A DNA stretch of 64,000 bases from Helicobacter saguini (lineage in GTDB: Bacteria; Campylobacterota; Campylobacteria; Campylobacterales; Helicobacteraceae): assembly GCF_000762875.2 (NCBI RefSeq), contig NZ_JRMP02000002.1:185789-249788 (forward strand), given 5' to 3'. The notes beneath the pieces are model-generated. The model was not told the DNA's origin. It did not search any database and was given only the letters and a program-made list of their open reading frames with translations. Positions 44,219 through 55,500 of this stretch are shown here, piece after piece. The translations under genes and the position numbers were made by a program. How positions within the stretch are numbered: position 1 is the stretch's first letter; the number at the start of each line of letters is the position of its first letter.

Positions 44219-44539
44219 TTACGCCTCCTGCAGTGCCATAAATTTATTTGCTTTGATTTTTTCAGCGCGCTCTTGCGCCTCTTTGCTCGATTTTGCAAAC
44301 TTAAATTTCTTTCTATCCGCGACCACAATGGCGAAATCAGGGCAGTGCAACTCGCACTCCATGCAGCCTATGCAGCTTTGCGGATACATCACTTTGACGA
44401 TTTTGCCTAGCACTTTGTGCGGGTCCAAATTCATCGCCAAGACGCCTGAAGGGCATCGCGACACGCATATATCACACGCTTTACACCTACTCTCATTTAC
44501 CCATACAGGTGTGTTTTCGGGCATTATCACATCTGACAT
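44219..44539 (-). CDS. oorD: 2-oxoglutarate:acceptor oxidoreductase, delta (ferredoxin) subunit (OorD)
   Basis: A 106 aa protein with two 4Fe-4S binding motifs, CKACDICVSRCPSG and CIGCMECELHCPD, which pass electrons from the OorAB core to ferredoxin, flavodoxin or quinone. It directly abuts oorA on the same strand and is the first gene of the operon. An 8-bp inverted repeat lies 23-41 bases upstream of its start. Confidence 0.93.
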   Translation of the reverse strand: MSDVIMPENTPVWVNESRCKACDICVSRCPSGVLAMNLDPHKVLGKIVKVMYPQSCIGCMECELHCPDFAIVVADRKKFKFAKSSKEAQERAEKIKANKFMALQEA

Positions 44540-44561
44540 TTTGTTCTCCTTGTAAGTTTGT

Positions 44562-44580
44562 ATGTTTCAAAATGAAACAT
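44562..44580. promoter_or_regulatory. 8-bp inverted repeat upstream of oorD, operator candidate
   Basis: ATGTTTCA, three A, TGAAACAT: perfect dyad 23 bases before the oorD start codon. It could bind a dimeric regulator or form an mRNA hairpin; no known consensus is recognised. The rest of the 261-base gap to clpP is AT-rich with a few AGAWTCT copies. Confidence 0.5.
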
Positions 44581-44800
44581 TCACAAATCATTCTTTCACA
44601 TTTTTACGCAATTTTATAGAATCTAATATTATCAAAAAATATTAGATTAATAAACGCAATTATACAACGCTTTACATTATTAGAATCTTAAAACACAACA
44701 ATTTTAAGAATTTTTTTAAAAGCGTTTAGATTCTAAACATTTTTTATATGAAATATGTAAAAATTACACAATTCAAAATATATTATATAAATTTATCCCC

Positions 44801-45397
44801 TTATTTCTTCACTTCACTAGAACGTTTCATAATGCTATCAATTAGCCCGTATTTTGCCGCTTCTTCTGCGCTCATATAGTAGTCACGTTCGCAATCAGCT
44901 ATGATTTTTTTCACACTTTGCCCTGTATTTTTGCTTAAAATCTCATTAATGATACTTTTTAGTCGCAAGATTTCACGTGCCTGAATCTCAATATCACTCG
45001 CCTGTCCGCGCGCCCCACCTAGTGGCTGATGTATCATAATTCTCGCATTTGGGAGCGCATATCGCTTACCCTTTGTGCCGCAACTAAGCAAAAACGCGCC
45101 CATACTTGCCGCCTGCCCTACGCAAATCGTGCAAATATCAGGCTTAATGTAGCTCATCGTATCATAAACGCTAAAGCCGCTAGTAACGCTACCCCCTGGC
45201 GAATTGATATACAAAAACACATCTTTTTGCGGGTCTTCAGCCTCCAAAAATAGCAGCTGGGCGACAATGGAACTCGCCACACCATCGTCAATCTCGCCAC
45301 TTAGCATAATAATGCGGTCCTTTAGCAAACGCGAATAAATATCATAACTTCGCTCGCCACGCCCCGTTTTCTCAATCACATAAGGAATGTAGTTCAT
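44801..45397 (-). CDS. clpP: ATP-dependent Clp protease proteolytic subunit
   Basis: A 198 aa serine peptidase that forms the double-heptamer chamber served by ClpA/ClpX. The catalytic serine is in [14 protein letters not shown], histidine in [12 protein letters not shown], and aspartate in [11 protein letters not shown]. The N-terminus reads [21 protein letters not shown] as in other ClpP. It has its own extended -10 upstream. No repeats inserted. Confidence 0.96.
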   Translation of the reverse strand: MNYIPYVIEKTGRGERSYDIYSRLLKDRIIMLSGEIDDGVASSIVAQLLFLEAEDPQKDVFLYINSPGGSVTSGFSVYDTMSYIKPDICTICVGQAASMGAFLLSCGTKGKRYALPNARIMIHQPLGGARGQASDIEIQAREILRLKSIINEILSKNTGQSVKKIIADCERDYYMSAEEAAKYGLIDSIMKRSSEVKK

Positions 45398-45433
45398 ATC
45401 TTAACCCTTTTATTTTAGAATCTAAAAGGCAAG

Positions 45434-45439
45434 ATTATA
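45434..45439 (-). promoter_or_regulatory. extended -10 box TGATATAAT for clpP
   Basis: On the minus strand TGA precedes TATAAT, 37 bases before the clpP start codon. AAAAGGG serves as ribosome site. Confidence 0.55.
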
Positions 45440-45571
45440 TCAAAAAGTTATGTAGATTCTATGAAATTTGTTAGAAATGTGAAAGTTTGGCTGAACTTTG
45501 AAAATTTTGAAGTTATGAAATTTAGAATTTTCTTATTTTTTATAGAATCTAATTATTAAAAAGGAGTAAAA

Positions 45572-46333
45572 ATGACAAACCTAGCAAAACGGATAATTCC
45601 CTGCCTTGATATAAAGGATGGTCGCGTGGTAAAGGGCGTGAATTTCATAGGTTTAAAAGATGCTGGAAACCCTATTGATGTGGCGAAACGTTACAATGAT
45701 AGCGGGGCTGATGAGCTTGTTTTCCTTGATATAAATGCGAGTTTTGAAGGGCGTAAGGCGACTTTGAAGGTCATAGAATCTATCGCGCGGCAGGTCTTTA
45801 TCCCGCTTAGCGTGGGCGGTGGGATTGCGACTTTGAGCGATATTAGCGACTTATTGAATGCTGGGTGTGACAAGGTTAGCCTTAATTCTGCGGCGTTAAA
45901 TCGCCCTGATTTTATCAATGAAGCCGCGCAGAAATTTGGCAGTCAGTGCGTGGTCGTGGCGGTGGATGTAAAGCAGCGAAGTGATGGCTCTATCGGCGTT
46001 TTCACGCATGGTGGGCGGAAAGATAGCGCGCGTGAGATGGTTTCGTGGCTAAAAGAAGCACAAAGTCGCGGTGCAGGCGAGATTTTACTAACGAGTATGG
46101 ATAGCGATGGGACAAAAAGCGGCTTTGATTTATCTAAACTCTCTAAGGCGCTAGAATCTTGCAATTTGCCCATTATCGCAAGTGGTGGGGCGGGCTCCAT
46201 GCAGCATATTTTGGATGCCTTTGAAATCGGCGTAGATGCGGCACTCGCGGCTAGTATTTTCCACTATGGCGAAATTGAGATTATGGACTTAAAACATTTT
46301 CTAGCCCAAAACGGCGTTAAGGTTAGAATCTAG
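45572..46333 (+). CDS. hisF: imidazole glycerol phosphate synthase, cyclase subunit
   Basis: A 253 aa TIM barrel that, with HisH, makes imidazole glycerol phosphate and AICAR in histidine synthesis. N-terminal [19 protein letters not shown] with catalytic Asp, VVAVDVK with the second Asp, phosphate loops [10 protein letters not shown] and ASGGAGS. Full length. AAAAAGGAG before ATG 45572. The gene stands alone; hisH and the rest of the pathway are not in the window. Its last codons and stop lie inside an AGAATCTAGATTCT palindrome. Confidence 0.95.
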   Translation: MTNLAKRIIPCLDIKDGRVVKGVNFIGLKDAGNPIDVAKRYNDSGADELVFLDINASFEGRKATLKVIESIARQVFIPLSVGGGIATLSDISDLLNAGCDKVSLNSAALNRPDFINEAAQKFGSQCVVVAVDVKQRSDGSIGVFTHGGRKDSAREMVSWLKEAQSRGAGEILLTSMDSDGTKSGFDLSKLSKALESCNLPIIASGGAGSMQHILDAFEIGVDAALAASIFHYGEIEIMDLKHFLAQNGVKVRI

Positions 46334-46340
46334 ATTCTAA
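46323..46340. terminator. TTAGAATCTAGATTCTAA palindrome at the end of hisF
   Basis: An 18-bp perfect palindrome made of two head-to-head AGAWTCT motifs. It supplies the last codons (R-I) and the stop TAG of hisF. It could act as a weak bidirectional terminator between hisF and the convergent module genes, but it has no loop and no strong T-run, so the role is uncertain. Confidence 0.35.
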
Positions 46341-46439
46341 TTATTCACAAAAGCAATAAAAATTTCAATCTAGATTCTAAAAATGCTAACACCAAAATTT
46401 AAACAGATTTAGCTAACTTTAAAATAAGTCAATATTACC

Positions 46440-47891
46440 CTAAAGTCCCTTAAAATCTATTGGTATATCTAACACTTCTTTTGGAAAAATATAAGGTCTA
46501 GCAGATGGTAGCCCATATTCTAAATTTCTATATATTTTTATAGCCATATATGTTGATAAATGATATAGTGGTGGCATTTTTTGATAATCTTTATAATATA
46601 CATTAATTAGAATATCCCACATTTTTACATAGTAATCTTTTATGGAATCTGGAGTTGAATCTTTATCTCTAGGGTCTTTTATAAGTCCTTGTTCTCTTGC
46701 ATACACTAAACCTATCTTATTCTTGTCGCCACCATAAACGCATGGATTTTGTATCCCTGTTAAATCTATTATTAAATCAGGTGGAAATTTGGTGTCAAAA
46801 TATGGGTCTAAACCATTTATTAAACCCTTTTGCTTTGGCGGCTTATCCATGTAAGTTTGCATTTGTGTTGCCTTTAGCTTTGAAGGATGCAACATGGTTA
46901 ATCCTCTAGTGTAGTTATACGCATACGCATTAATATCATCTTCACTACCTAAAGCAATAGCACAACGCTTACACGCATGATACATTACAAGTGCGTATAT
47001 ATCGCTATTTTTATAAGACGAAGCAGCAAGCCTGAAAGCTAAAGGACTTTTATACACAAGAGCGGCACCCAACCATAACTCTGCTTTCACGTATGTCTTG
47101 CTAAACTCTTCTCTTTGTGCTTCTATATCGATTACTTCCCAAAGACAAGATTCTAAAGCATAGTTATATTGATGTATTGCTTCTGCACGATTTAGGTTTA
47201 AATCACTAGGAGTAATATGTATATAATTTAACCTAGTTGTACGAGTTGCCCATTTATATAGTTGATAATACATATAGCTTACTTCGGGATTTTTTTCATG
47301 TAATAAAGCATGAACTATATTAGAACATTCAGCAAGTTGGCTTGGTGCTTCATCTCTAAAGCTAAAACGTGCTCTATCAAATAAACATTTAGCTAATGCT
47401 ACACCAGCCTTAGAATATCCTTCTTTATATGCTAATCTAAGAAGTGGTAATATTTCTTGTTGTATATCCACATCAAACCTATCAAAATTCTCAGGTTTTA
47501 CATCAAACCTATCAAATATCTTCATTGCTTTATCATAAGCGATTTTAGCAGTATTAGAAACTCTACCACTGTATTCATAAGGTTTGGAATCTGCATTGAT
47601 ATTTGGGAATAAACTTGATTTTAATTCGCTTTTTTTTACAATCATTTTTCTTTGTTCTTTTACGCTTAACTTCATAAATTTATCTTTCTCAGCCTTGCTC
47701 CATTTTATGCCATTACCCTTTGGAGAGTGTTTATATGATTTAAGAGTATGCATTATAAAATTTAATTCATATTGCTTTATAAAACTAAGAGAATTTGCAT
47801 CTGCTGGTAAGCTAACCCTAAATTCTTCTACTTCTTTGTAAAATCTTTGCCAAAATGGCAATTCGCTTGTTTTAAAAATTGCTTCACTCAT
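46440..47891 (-). CDS. module C small partner protein, unrecognised family
   Basis: A 483 aa soluble protein without signal or membrane helix. It shares long stretches with the module A partner (55963-57462): GIKWSKAEKDKFMKLS near residue 65, then EQRKMIVKKSELKSSLFP, a helical middle with Sel1/TPR-like periodicity (LAYKEGYSKAGVALAKCLFD, MYHACKRCAIALGSE), then GLINGLDPYFDTKFPPDL around residue 360 and a closing SARPYIFPKEVLDIPIDF. It starts one base after the stop of the large module C gene, so the two are translated together. I do not recognise the family; adaptor, immunity or cargo roles are all open. Confidence 0.7.
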   Translation of the reverse strand: MSEAIFKTSELPFWQRFYKEVEEFRVSLPADANSLSFIKQYELNFIMHTLKSYKHSPKGNGIKWSKAEKDKFMKLSVKEQRKMIVKKSELKSSLFPNINADSKPYEYSGRVSNTAKIAYDKAMKIFDRFDVKPENFDRFDVDIQQEILPLLRLAYKEGYSKAGVALAKCLFDRARFSFRDEAPSQLAECSNIVHALLHEKNPEVSYMYYQLYKWATRTTRLNYIHITPSDLNLNRAEAIHQYNYALESCLWEVIDIEAQREEFSKTYVKAELWLGAALVYKSPLAFRLAASSYKNSDIYALVMYHACKRCAIALGSEDDINAYAYNYTRGLTMLHPSKLKATQMQTYMDKPPKQKGLINGLDPYFDTKFPPDLIIDLTGIQNPCVYGGDKNKIGLVYAREQGLIKDPRDKDSTPDSIKDYYVKMWDILINVYYKDYQKMPPLYHLSTYMAIKIYRNLEYGLPSARPYIFPKEVLDIPIDFKGL

Positions 47892-47892
47892 T

Positions 47893-50800
47893 TTAATCCT
47901 TTTTAATATCTATTGTAGTTGGTATAAAGTTTTTATCATATACAAGATTCCCTAATAATTTTGGCTCTTCTTTAAAACCTTCACTACCAGCTCTAATTTT
48001 ATCAAAATCTCCGTTATATACATAATAATTATATTCTGCTATTCTCTTTAGCTGTATTATAAAATCTCTAGTGGTTGTTATAGGCTTTGAAGCTTTGAAA
48101 TTGTTATCAACATTTTCTTCTTTGTCATCATTAGCTTCAACCTTTAATTTGGTTTTTATAAGTTTTTTAAAATCCATAAGATATTGTGTACTAAAAATAC
48201 GTTTTATATCATTTATATTATGATTAGGAATGGTATCTGCCAAATACAAAATATGCTCATCTTTAGCCATATCTATATAGCACAATACTTTGCAATATGC
48301 AATTTTATAAATACTATATGTTTGAGTGTGAAAATTACTTAATGGGATTATATTTCTATTTTTTCCGCATATATAATTTCTTAGTATTTCTAAAGTATAT
48401 TTTTTAGTATCATCAATATCTTGTATAAATCCTGCAAGACTTGGGTTATACATACAACATCCTGCATTAAAAGGTGAGCCACCTATTAGCATGGCAGAAA
48501 AATCAGCACTAAGAAATGTTTGCTCAATTGGCTCTGGCAAATAAATATGCGGGGAGTCATTCTCCCACTTAGAATATGGCATATTTTTATAACGTCTACT
48601 TGATAAAAATATATCAACTATCTTTTCTTTTGCAAGATTTTTACTTGCATTTGGAAATATTTTAGAAAATATAGAATCTAGTGCTATATCTATTAAAAAA
48701 TTTACCCCAAAAGATTGTAGGTTATTAGTGGTAATTTTCTTATCCTTAAAGATTTTTTCATAATACTCTATGCTTTCTTGCAATGTATATTTTATTGCTT
48801 TTATGTTTTGATGTTCTAGTAGATTTGCTAGCAAATCTTTAGCATTTGGTTTAATATTGCTTGTGGTTGTATTTAGTGCATTATTTTGTAATTCTTCTTT
48901 TATACGTTGAGTAAAAACAAAAGTATTAGAATTTTGAATCTTATTTTCGATATTTTTACTCACATTATACAATAGCAAAGACTTAACAAATACATTCTCT
49001 ATACCATCAAAATCAAAATCTACAAATACAATAAAACAAAACTTAAAATATATATCTGTATCTAGTATTTCTTTAAGTATTTTTTGCATAGCTAATGGTA
49101 TAGTTCTTTCTATAAAATTAATTATGTAAGCTTTATCAAGAAAACCACTATTACTATATGTAAAGGATAAATCCTCATAAGTTTGTATAATAATTTTTGT
49201 ATATTTTTTGTGTATCTTTTGGCTATTATATGTTTTTATAATATTATTCTTAAATTTTTCAATATCTTTTATATTTATCTTTGATGAATAATAAATATTT
49301 ATAGCTTGCAATAAAAAATTATGTAAACTAGAAGGTTTAATATCTTTTATAGAATCTTCAAACCTGTTTTTTATACTATCCACATCTTTTTTAATATCTT
49401 GCGGAACAATGGATTCTATATCATAAAAATAAGAAAATAATACTGCAAAATAATTTAGAGTATTTATCATATTGGTTATATGCGGTCTTACTCTGTCGCT
49501 ATATTCTAATGTTTTTGCAGGAGATATTCTTTTGTGATACCAAGCTAATCCCATATCATCATTTACAACAATAATCGTAAACAACTCTTTAAATACATTA
49601 TAAGCTGTTTGCAAATCTAATCTATCTGCACTATTCTTGATAAATAATTTATTCAATATATTTGTTATTTTATCTGCTCTATTTGTAAATAGAAATGGCA
49701 ATTTGGAATCTAATTCTTCAGCTTCCTTTAATAAATCTTGTCGCATCTTACTAAAAAACCTTGTTTTATTAATTTTATATATAGGTGTTAAAAACAATAT
49801 GTGATTTTTGATTGATGTCTTTTTATTGTAAATATCTTGTATTTCTTTTTGTATTTTATACTCAATGGATTTTGTGTATAATGGGGTTGTAATAAAAATC
49901 ATATTTTTTTGTAATGGTTTATTTTTTTGACTAGACATTTTAAAACCTTGAAGCAATAAATCAAGTATAAGCATGGAGCTAAAACTCTGCGTTTTTGCCA
50001 ATAAAAAATTGCTAGATTCTAAAAACATATTTTTTAAATGCTGGAATGATGAGCTTATGGAAAGATTTTTAGTATTATTAAAGTTTGTTGATAAAACATT
50101 ATTTGTATGTTTATAATTAAAATATTTCACTTTGTCTTTTTGTCTATTTATAGAATCTTGAAATTTTATAGATAGATACTCTAACGGAGATTGATTAATG
50201 TATGTTTCATCATAAATAGCACCTTGCAATCCTGTAAATAACGAAATTTGAGAATAACTATAATTAGAATCTCTTAAGTTTTGTGTATTTACTCGAGTTT
50301 GATATGTAATAGAAATATTAAATAAACATTCATTGCTATCAAATTGATTGTAGATTCTATAAGATTCTATAATAAGTTTTAAAGCTATTGCATTTCCACT
50401 AGAATCAATATTTTCAATACGAAAATTACCATATTTATTGTTGCTCATGTTTATTATATGTGAGTTTTTATACGATGAGTTTATAGAATCTAAGATATAT
50501 AAAATTCTTGCAAAATGTTTATAAATAATATTTTCTAACTCTTTTCTTTTGTCATGATTATTTATTGCTTTATACATATCCACTAAGCTTAAGATTCCGC
50601 CTAAAATAAGTGTGGCTAACCTTAAATGTGGGCTAACACCAAGTATAATATTTGCTAAGCTAATAAGTATTTTATTATTCTTTAATCCTACATCTATCGC
50701 AAGAAATATAGCTATTGGAATACCAAAATCTTTTAGGATTGTTTTAGATAGTTGCTCTGCTTCCCTTTGAATATCATACAAGTTATATTCATCTTGTGCT

Positions 50801-51165
50801 TTTTTCTCATATTTTTTAATTTCATTAGAATAATTTGATTTGATATTTTGCATTTGTGTTAGTGCATTTATCGCGTTACCAGAATTTATATTTTTTAATA
50901 AATCTAATACCTTATAGTAATTGTCATTTATTGCTTTAAGATATTTATCTATATGCTTATTATCATCTTGCACTTCATATTTACCTTGCTTAAAATTTTC
51001 TATAATGCTTAATAGATTTTCTAATTCTTGTTGTACATTAATATACAATATATCTTCTTTATATTCAATGCTTGATTTATTTGAAATACTATCATTTATA
51101 ATTGCTTTATTGTATAGTGTGGTATTTGATATAAACAAAGTATTTGTGTGTATTGTATTTGACAT
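47893..51165 (-). CDS. module C large protein with central membrane helices, unrecognised family
   Basis: A 1090 aa protein. After an N-terminal domain (MSNTIHTNTLFISNTTLYN) and a coiled-coil stretch, residues about 148-200 hold a pair of hydrophobic segments (FGIPIAIFLAIDVG, LRLATLILGGILSLVDMY). A long soluble part follows with blocks shared with module A: FQHLKNMFLESSNFLLAKTQ, then SFSSM and FITTPLYTKS. Near residue 890 comes LIGGSPFNAGCCMYNPS, and the end is GNLVYDKNFIPTTIDIKK. No known catalytic motif is seen. Size and layout recall some membrane-acting type VI effectors, but there is no sequence evidence for that. AAAGGA precedes ATG 51165. Confidence 0.7.
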   Translation of the reverse strand: MSNTIHTNTLFISNTTLYNKAIINDSISNKSSIEYKEDILYINVQQELENLLSIIENFKQGKYEVQDDNKHIDKYLKAINDNYYKVLDLLKNINSGNAINALTQMQNIKSNYSNEIKKYEKKAQDEYNLYDIQREAEQLSKTILKDFGIPIAIFLAIDVGLKNNKILISLANIILGVSPHLRLATLILGGILSLVDMYKAINNHDKRKELENIIYKHFARILYILDSINSSYKNSHIINMSNNKYGNFRIENIDSSGNAIALKLIIESYRIYNQFDSNECLFNISITYQTRVNTQNLRDSNYSYSQISLFTGLQGAIYDETYINQSPLEYLSIKFQDSINRQKDKVKYFNYKHTNNVLSTNFNNTKNLSISSSFQHLKNMFLESSNFLLAKTQSFSSMLILDLLLQGFKMSSQKNKPLQKNMIFITTPLYTKSIEYKIQKEIQDIYNKKTSIKNHILFLTPIYKINKTRFFSKMRQDLLKEAEELDSKLPFLFTNRADKITNILNKLFIKNSADRLDLQTAYNVFKELFTIIVVNDDMGLAWYHKRISPAKTLEYSDRVRPHITNMINTLNYFAVLFSYFYDIESIVPQDIKKDVDSIKNRFEDSIKDIKPSSLHNFLLQAINIYYSSKINIKDIEKFKNNIIKTYNSQKIHKKYTKIIIQTYEDLSFTYSNSGFLDKAYIINFIERTIPLAMQKILKEILDTDIYFKFCFIVFVDFDFDGIENVFVKSLLLYNVSKNIENKIQNSNTFVFTQRIKEELQNNALNTTTSNIKPNAKDLLANLLEHQNIKAIKYTLQESIEYYEKIFKDKKITTNNLQSFGVNFLIDIALDSIFSKIFPNASKNLAKEKIVDIFLSSRRYKNMPYSKWENDSPHIYLPEPIEQTFLSADFSAMLIGGSPFNAGCCMYNPSLAGFIQDIDDTKKYTLEILRNYICGKNRNIIPLSNFHTQTYSIYKIAYCKVLCYIDMAKDEHILYLADTIPNHNINDIKRIFSTQYLMDFKKLIKTKLKVEANDDKEENVDNNFKASKPITTTRDFIIQLKRIAEYNYYVYNGDFDKIRAGSEGFKEEPKLLGNLVYDKNFIPTTIDIKKD

Positions 51166-51221
51166 ATTTTATCCTTTTTTGCTTAGATTCTATCTTAACA
51201 CTATTAACTTGCTAAATAACT

Positions 51222-52484
51222 TTATCCATAATTAATTTTATCATCTTTTATCTTATGTTTTTTTGCATAATTTAGAATCTTTTGTCTTAATTGTGGTGGA
51301 AAGCCAACTCTTTGTATTGCTGGGATTCTTGGGTCTAGATTAAAATCTAGTGTGCCATTTTCAAATCTCTCTTCTAAATCCTCTGGAAAAAAATAATATG
51401 GTGCATTTGGGTATCCTTGTGGTGGTGTAACAGCTATGATTTTAGCCTCTGCTATCATTCGTATAATAAAAAATTCTAAATCTCTTGAAGGGTCATCATT
51501 ATCATCCTCTATACCATAGTCGTATCTTATTAAATATTTATTATAGTTTTCTTTCAAAAATTTATAGTATTCTTTTCTACTTTTTTCACTTTGAGAAGGA
51601 TTGAGTGTTGGGTCTATTAATTTACCTTCATTTTTCATATCGACTAAAGAAAATGCAACAGAATCATATATCCCTTGCTTATAAGTATCACATGTCCTAG
51701 CAAAATCCCAATTCCAACTTGGTGGCACTAATTCATCTATATAAGGATACATATCAAATCTATCTGGTTTTATACTCTGTTCTAGCTGGGTAACCATAGC
51801 GTTTTTTAATGGATTATTGAATCTATTTGGTTTTACGTGCCACAATGGTTCATCACTATGTGGGATAAAGCCTACTTGCACACTTAAGGTCTTTGATTGA
51901 ATTCTCCTTGCAAGAAATGGAGTATTGTCATATCCTGCATCTCTAAAGCCTTCTTCATAACCTAATAAAGCTATACTTAAATTATATTCTGCTGATACTA
52001 TTTCAATTGGATTATATCCACTTCCATCTTCTACTTCATCTACTAGCTGTGGATATTTACTACCATTGCCTATTGCCTCTAGCGGTATATCTACCACAGA
52101 ACTTCTTAAGCCACTTCTAATACATAAATATTGATACCTTTGTGTAGTAGTATTTAAGGATTCAAAATATGCCTTTTCACTATTAGTCCATGGTGCTATC
52201 ATTTTCTTTTTTGGATGCTCTAAATATAGTTTCTTCCAATTTAGCACATATAAATTAGCATTATTATATCCCCTAAATCCTTGCATGTTAGAATCTTTTT
52301 TAAATATCAAAGGTTTATAATTAAAATATGGGGAATTTCTTAGTATAGAATCTGCCTGAAATAACGCTTCGTTGTATTCCTGTCTATGTTTATTGATACT
52401 TTTACCCTTTAAAATTGGCATACCTTGTGAATCAAGGTAAACTTTTATACCACTTGGTGTAAGTAAATATTTTTTCTGTGACAT
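51222..52484 (-). CDS. module B small partner protein, unrecognised family
   Basis: A 420 aa soluble protein, divergent from the A and C partners but with the same plan: APWTNSEKAYFESLNTTTQR (compare WSKAEKDKF), a YNLSIALLGYEEGFRDAGYD segment (compare AYKEGYSKAG), a WDFARTCDTYKQGIYDS block, and a C-terminal APYYFFPEDLEERF (compare ARPYIFPKEV). The ATG at 52484 (MSQKKYLLTPSG) is chosen because AAGGAA lies seven bases upstream; a longer start at 52526 would overlap the preceding gene. It lies 19 bases after the broken module B large gene. Unknown function. Confidence 0.65.
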   Translation of the reverse strand: MSQKKYLLTPSGIKVYLDSQGMPILKGKSINKHRQEYNEALFQADSILRNSPYFNYKPLIFKKDSNMQGFRGYNNANLYVLNWKKLYLEHPKKKMIAPWTNSEKAYFESLNTTTQRYQYLCIRSGLRSSVVDIPLEAIGNGSKYPQLVDEVEDGSGYNPIEIVSAEYNLSIALLGYEEGFRDAGYDNTPFLARRIQSKTLSVQVGFIPHSDEPLWHVKPNRFNNPLKNAMVTQLEQSIKPDRFDMYPYIDELVPPSWNWDFARTCDTYKQGIYDSVAFSLVDMKNEGKLIDPTLNPSQSEKSRKEYYKFLKENYNKYLIRYDYGIEDDNDDPSRDLEFFIIRMIAEAKIIAVTPPQGYPNAPYYFFPEDLEERFENGTLDFNLDPRIPAIQRVGFPPQLRQKILNYAKKHKIKDDKINYG

Positions 52485-52503
52485 ACTATTCCTTAATATT
52501 AAG

Positions 52504-55500
52504 TTATCTCCCCCAAAATCCACCATCTTGTATAATCATAGTTGCAAGGCGACCTATTATTGGTTTTTGCATTGTATTAGTTTTATGCTCTTTTTTCCAA
52601 TATAATGCTTGTATATTATGCTTTCCTATTGCTTTTAAAGATTCTAAAAAGGCTTTATCGCTTATAGTTACATTTGCAATGCCATCTATCTTTTCTGCAA
52701 GATATAATATTGCTTTGTTGTACTCTTTAAGTATTTCTGCTGTATCACTATATTTTTCAATATCTTTGTATTTATTCATCTCATTATCTAATATTTGTTT
52801 CTTTGTAAATTTATTTATATTGCTATCAAGGCTGTATATTTGTATGTCTTTGACACTTAATTCGCTTATTTTTAGAATCTTATTTGCAAAATCATTATCG
52901 CTAATTTCACCTCTAAATAAATCATAAACTATAAAACATAAAAGCTGTTTAATACAAAGCTGTCTTATGGCTTTATTATCATTGTCTATATATGGCATAA
53001 TATATGGAAAAAACTCTATGCCACCACTACGTAAATCACCGCCAATTAATGCACTAGATAAATCAAATGCTATAATTGTGCTTGGATTTCAAGTGGATAA
53101 TACACATAATCTTCTTTCATTATCGCATAAGGTGGATTATATTTCTCTGTAAATATAAATTCTAACTCTTCATATCTATCTTTCATTTTTTCAAAATGTG
53201 TTTTCCATAAATCATTTATTATTAATTTTGATATATTTTGCATGAATATTACAATCAATGCACTTCTTGTATTAAAAGATATTGATTTGATAGAATCTAG
53301 ACTTATTTGTTTTATTGCTTTTGTATGATTGTTACTATTAGATTGTAGTGTTGTCTTGTAGTATGACTTAAATTGTGTGATTTTTTTTGAGAAGATAGTT
53401 TTTGTATGTTTTGCGTATTCTTTTAGCGTATTATCGTTAAAATGTTTATAAATATCTTTAAAGATATTACTAAAGATTCCAAACATAGATAGCCATGCGT
53501 ATTTTTTTAATTTTGTGTTATAGGCAAACGATAAAATTATCATAAGTTTTATGGCATTTTTTTCTAATTCCTGCATATTATTGTTTATAAAATATTGTGG
53601 CAACGGAAATATAAAAAGAAATGAATCTTTTAATATATGAGAAGCTAAATCTAGTATAATTTCCATTAATGATTTTTTGGTAGGCTCATCTAAAAGCTTA
53701 AATGAGGCTTTTTCTTCATCATTTAAAAAATTAGATTCAAAAACACTAATTATACTTAAGGAGCTAAAAACATTTGCATTGCTAACATGGTTGGAATCTA
53801 AGTTTATGTGTAGATTTTCAAACACAAACTCTTTATTATTAAAGCTAAAAGATTCAAAGGATTCTATTAGTTCTTCTAGGCATATATTATCTTGAATATT
53901 ATTTTTCTTTTGTAGCTTTGATATTAAAAAAATCGAGTTAGAATTATTAAAACTTGCATAATTAGCAATGCCAAAATTAAACCTTAAAGCATTATTTTTA
54001 AAATCCATATCTTTAATTTCTAAAAATTCACCTTTAAATATTAAAGAAAAATTCATTTGTTTAAGCACACTTAAATATATAGTTATAATAAATATACTTG
54101 AGATTTCGTAATGAAAATATGATAAATCTTTTTTGGTCCGTAAAGATTCTAAAAATTCATTAGTGTTACTTAATATCTTTTTCCTTATATTTTGTAAATT
54201 TTTATTTATATTATTTAAGTTTATTTCTGGTTGAAAAAATTTAGAAATATATTTATATGCCTGCGGTTCAATAGTAATATCTACAAAATAATTAATTAAA
54301 GAATTTACACTAGACGCAATAGGAATATGATTTGAGATGTCAATACTTTCTGTCTTTGTCTTTAATCCTTCATAAATATTTCTTGCTATTCTAGCAAAGG
54401 GCGATAATGATACCACTAATGGAGCAATTCTATTGCTTTTTCTTTTTTCTAAATCATATTTTGAGTAATCTTTATTTGCGTTATTAACTTTTTGCATATC
54501 GTTAATTTGTGGTCTGCCATTTATTTTAAAATTTAATAATTCACTTGAAGTGTAAATATATTCTGCTGTTTTATTAATAAGACGTGCAGGAGAATTTGTA
54601 ATAAATAGATAGTTTTTTGATGTTTTTGAGGTTTCATTATTAGATTTAGACCTAGCTATCAATGTTGCTAAGGTTTGTGATGTAAAAAATGGATGTTGTA
54701 TATACATAAAATTCAAAAAACTTCCACCTAAACATTTTTTTTGTAGCATATCATAACAACTATTAGATTCAAAAGATGAATTAAAACGCGTAAAAATTTT
54801 TCCGCTACTTTTAGAATCTATATTGCTATTTGATAATTTTTGCGTTATGGCAGATATAAATTCTTCTTTGCTTTCAATATTTGTAAAACTACCACTTAGA
54901 GCTACTTGATTTGACATTATATATTTATTGGAATTTATAGAATCTATATTTGAAAACATAATAAAATTATTATCACAAATAAGAAAAGAATTAGATAAGC
55001 TTTTAGTGCAAGTAGCAATACCATACGATACTTGCGTAAAAAAAGATTCTAAAATGGGGATTATAAGCGGAAAATAAAATTTGTTTTCTTCAAAAAATTT
55101 ATTATTTTTGTGATATTCATACATTTGAAATATCATATCTATGGTTGTAATTGCTAATGATAAATAATTAGATGTGATAATAAATAATATACACTCAATT
55201 AATAATCCACTTATAAGAATAAATAAATTTTTATCTTTTTGATTGTTCCCATCTTTATAAGTCTGCATGATAAAAGATAATAAATTATCAAAAGCATTGT
55301 TAATATTTTCCTTAGTTTCTTGCAATGTAATAAGTGATAAGTCATAAATTTTAGTATTAGATTCTAATTGGGCAATTATATTCTTATTTAATATCTTAAC
55401 TTCTTTATTAAAAGTATCAAAATCTATAAAATTCATATTTGAAAAAATATCATCTTTATAATTTTTTATAGTTTTTATTTCAGATTCTATAGAATCTTTA

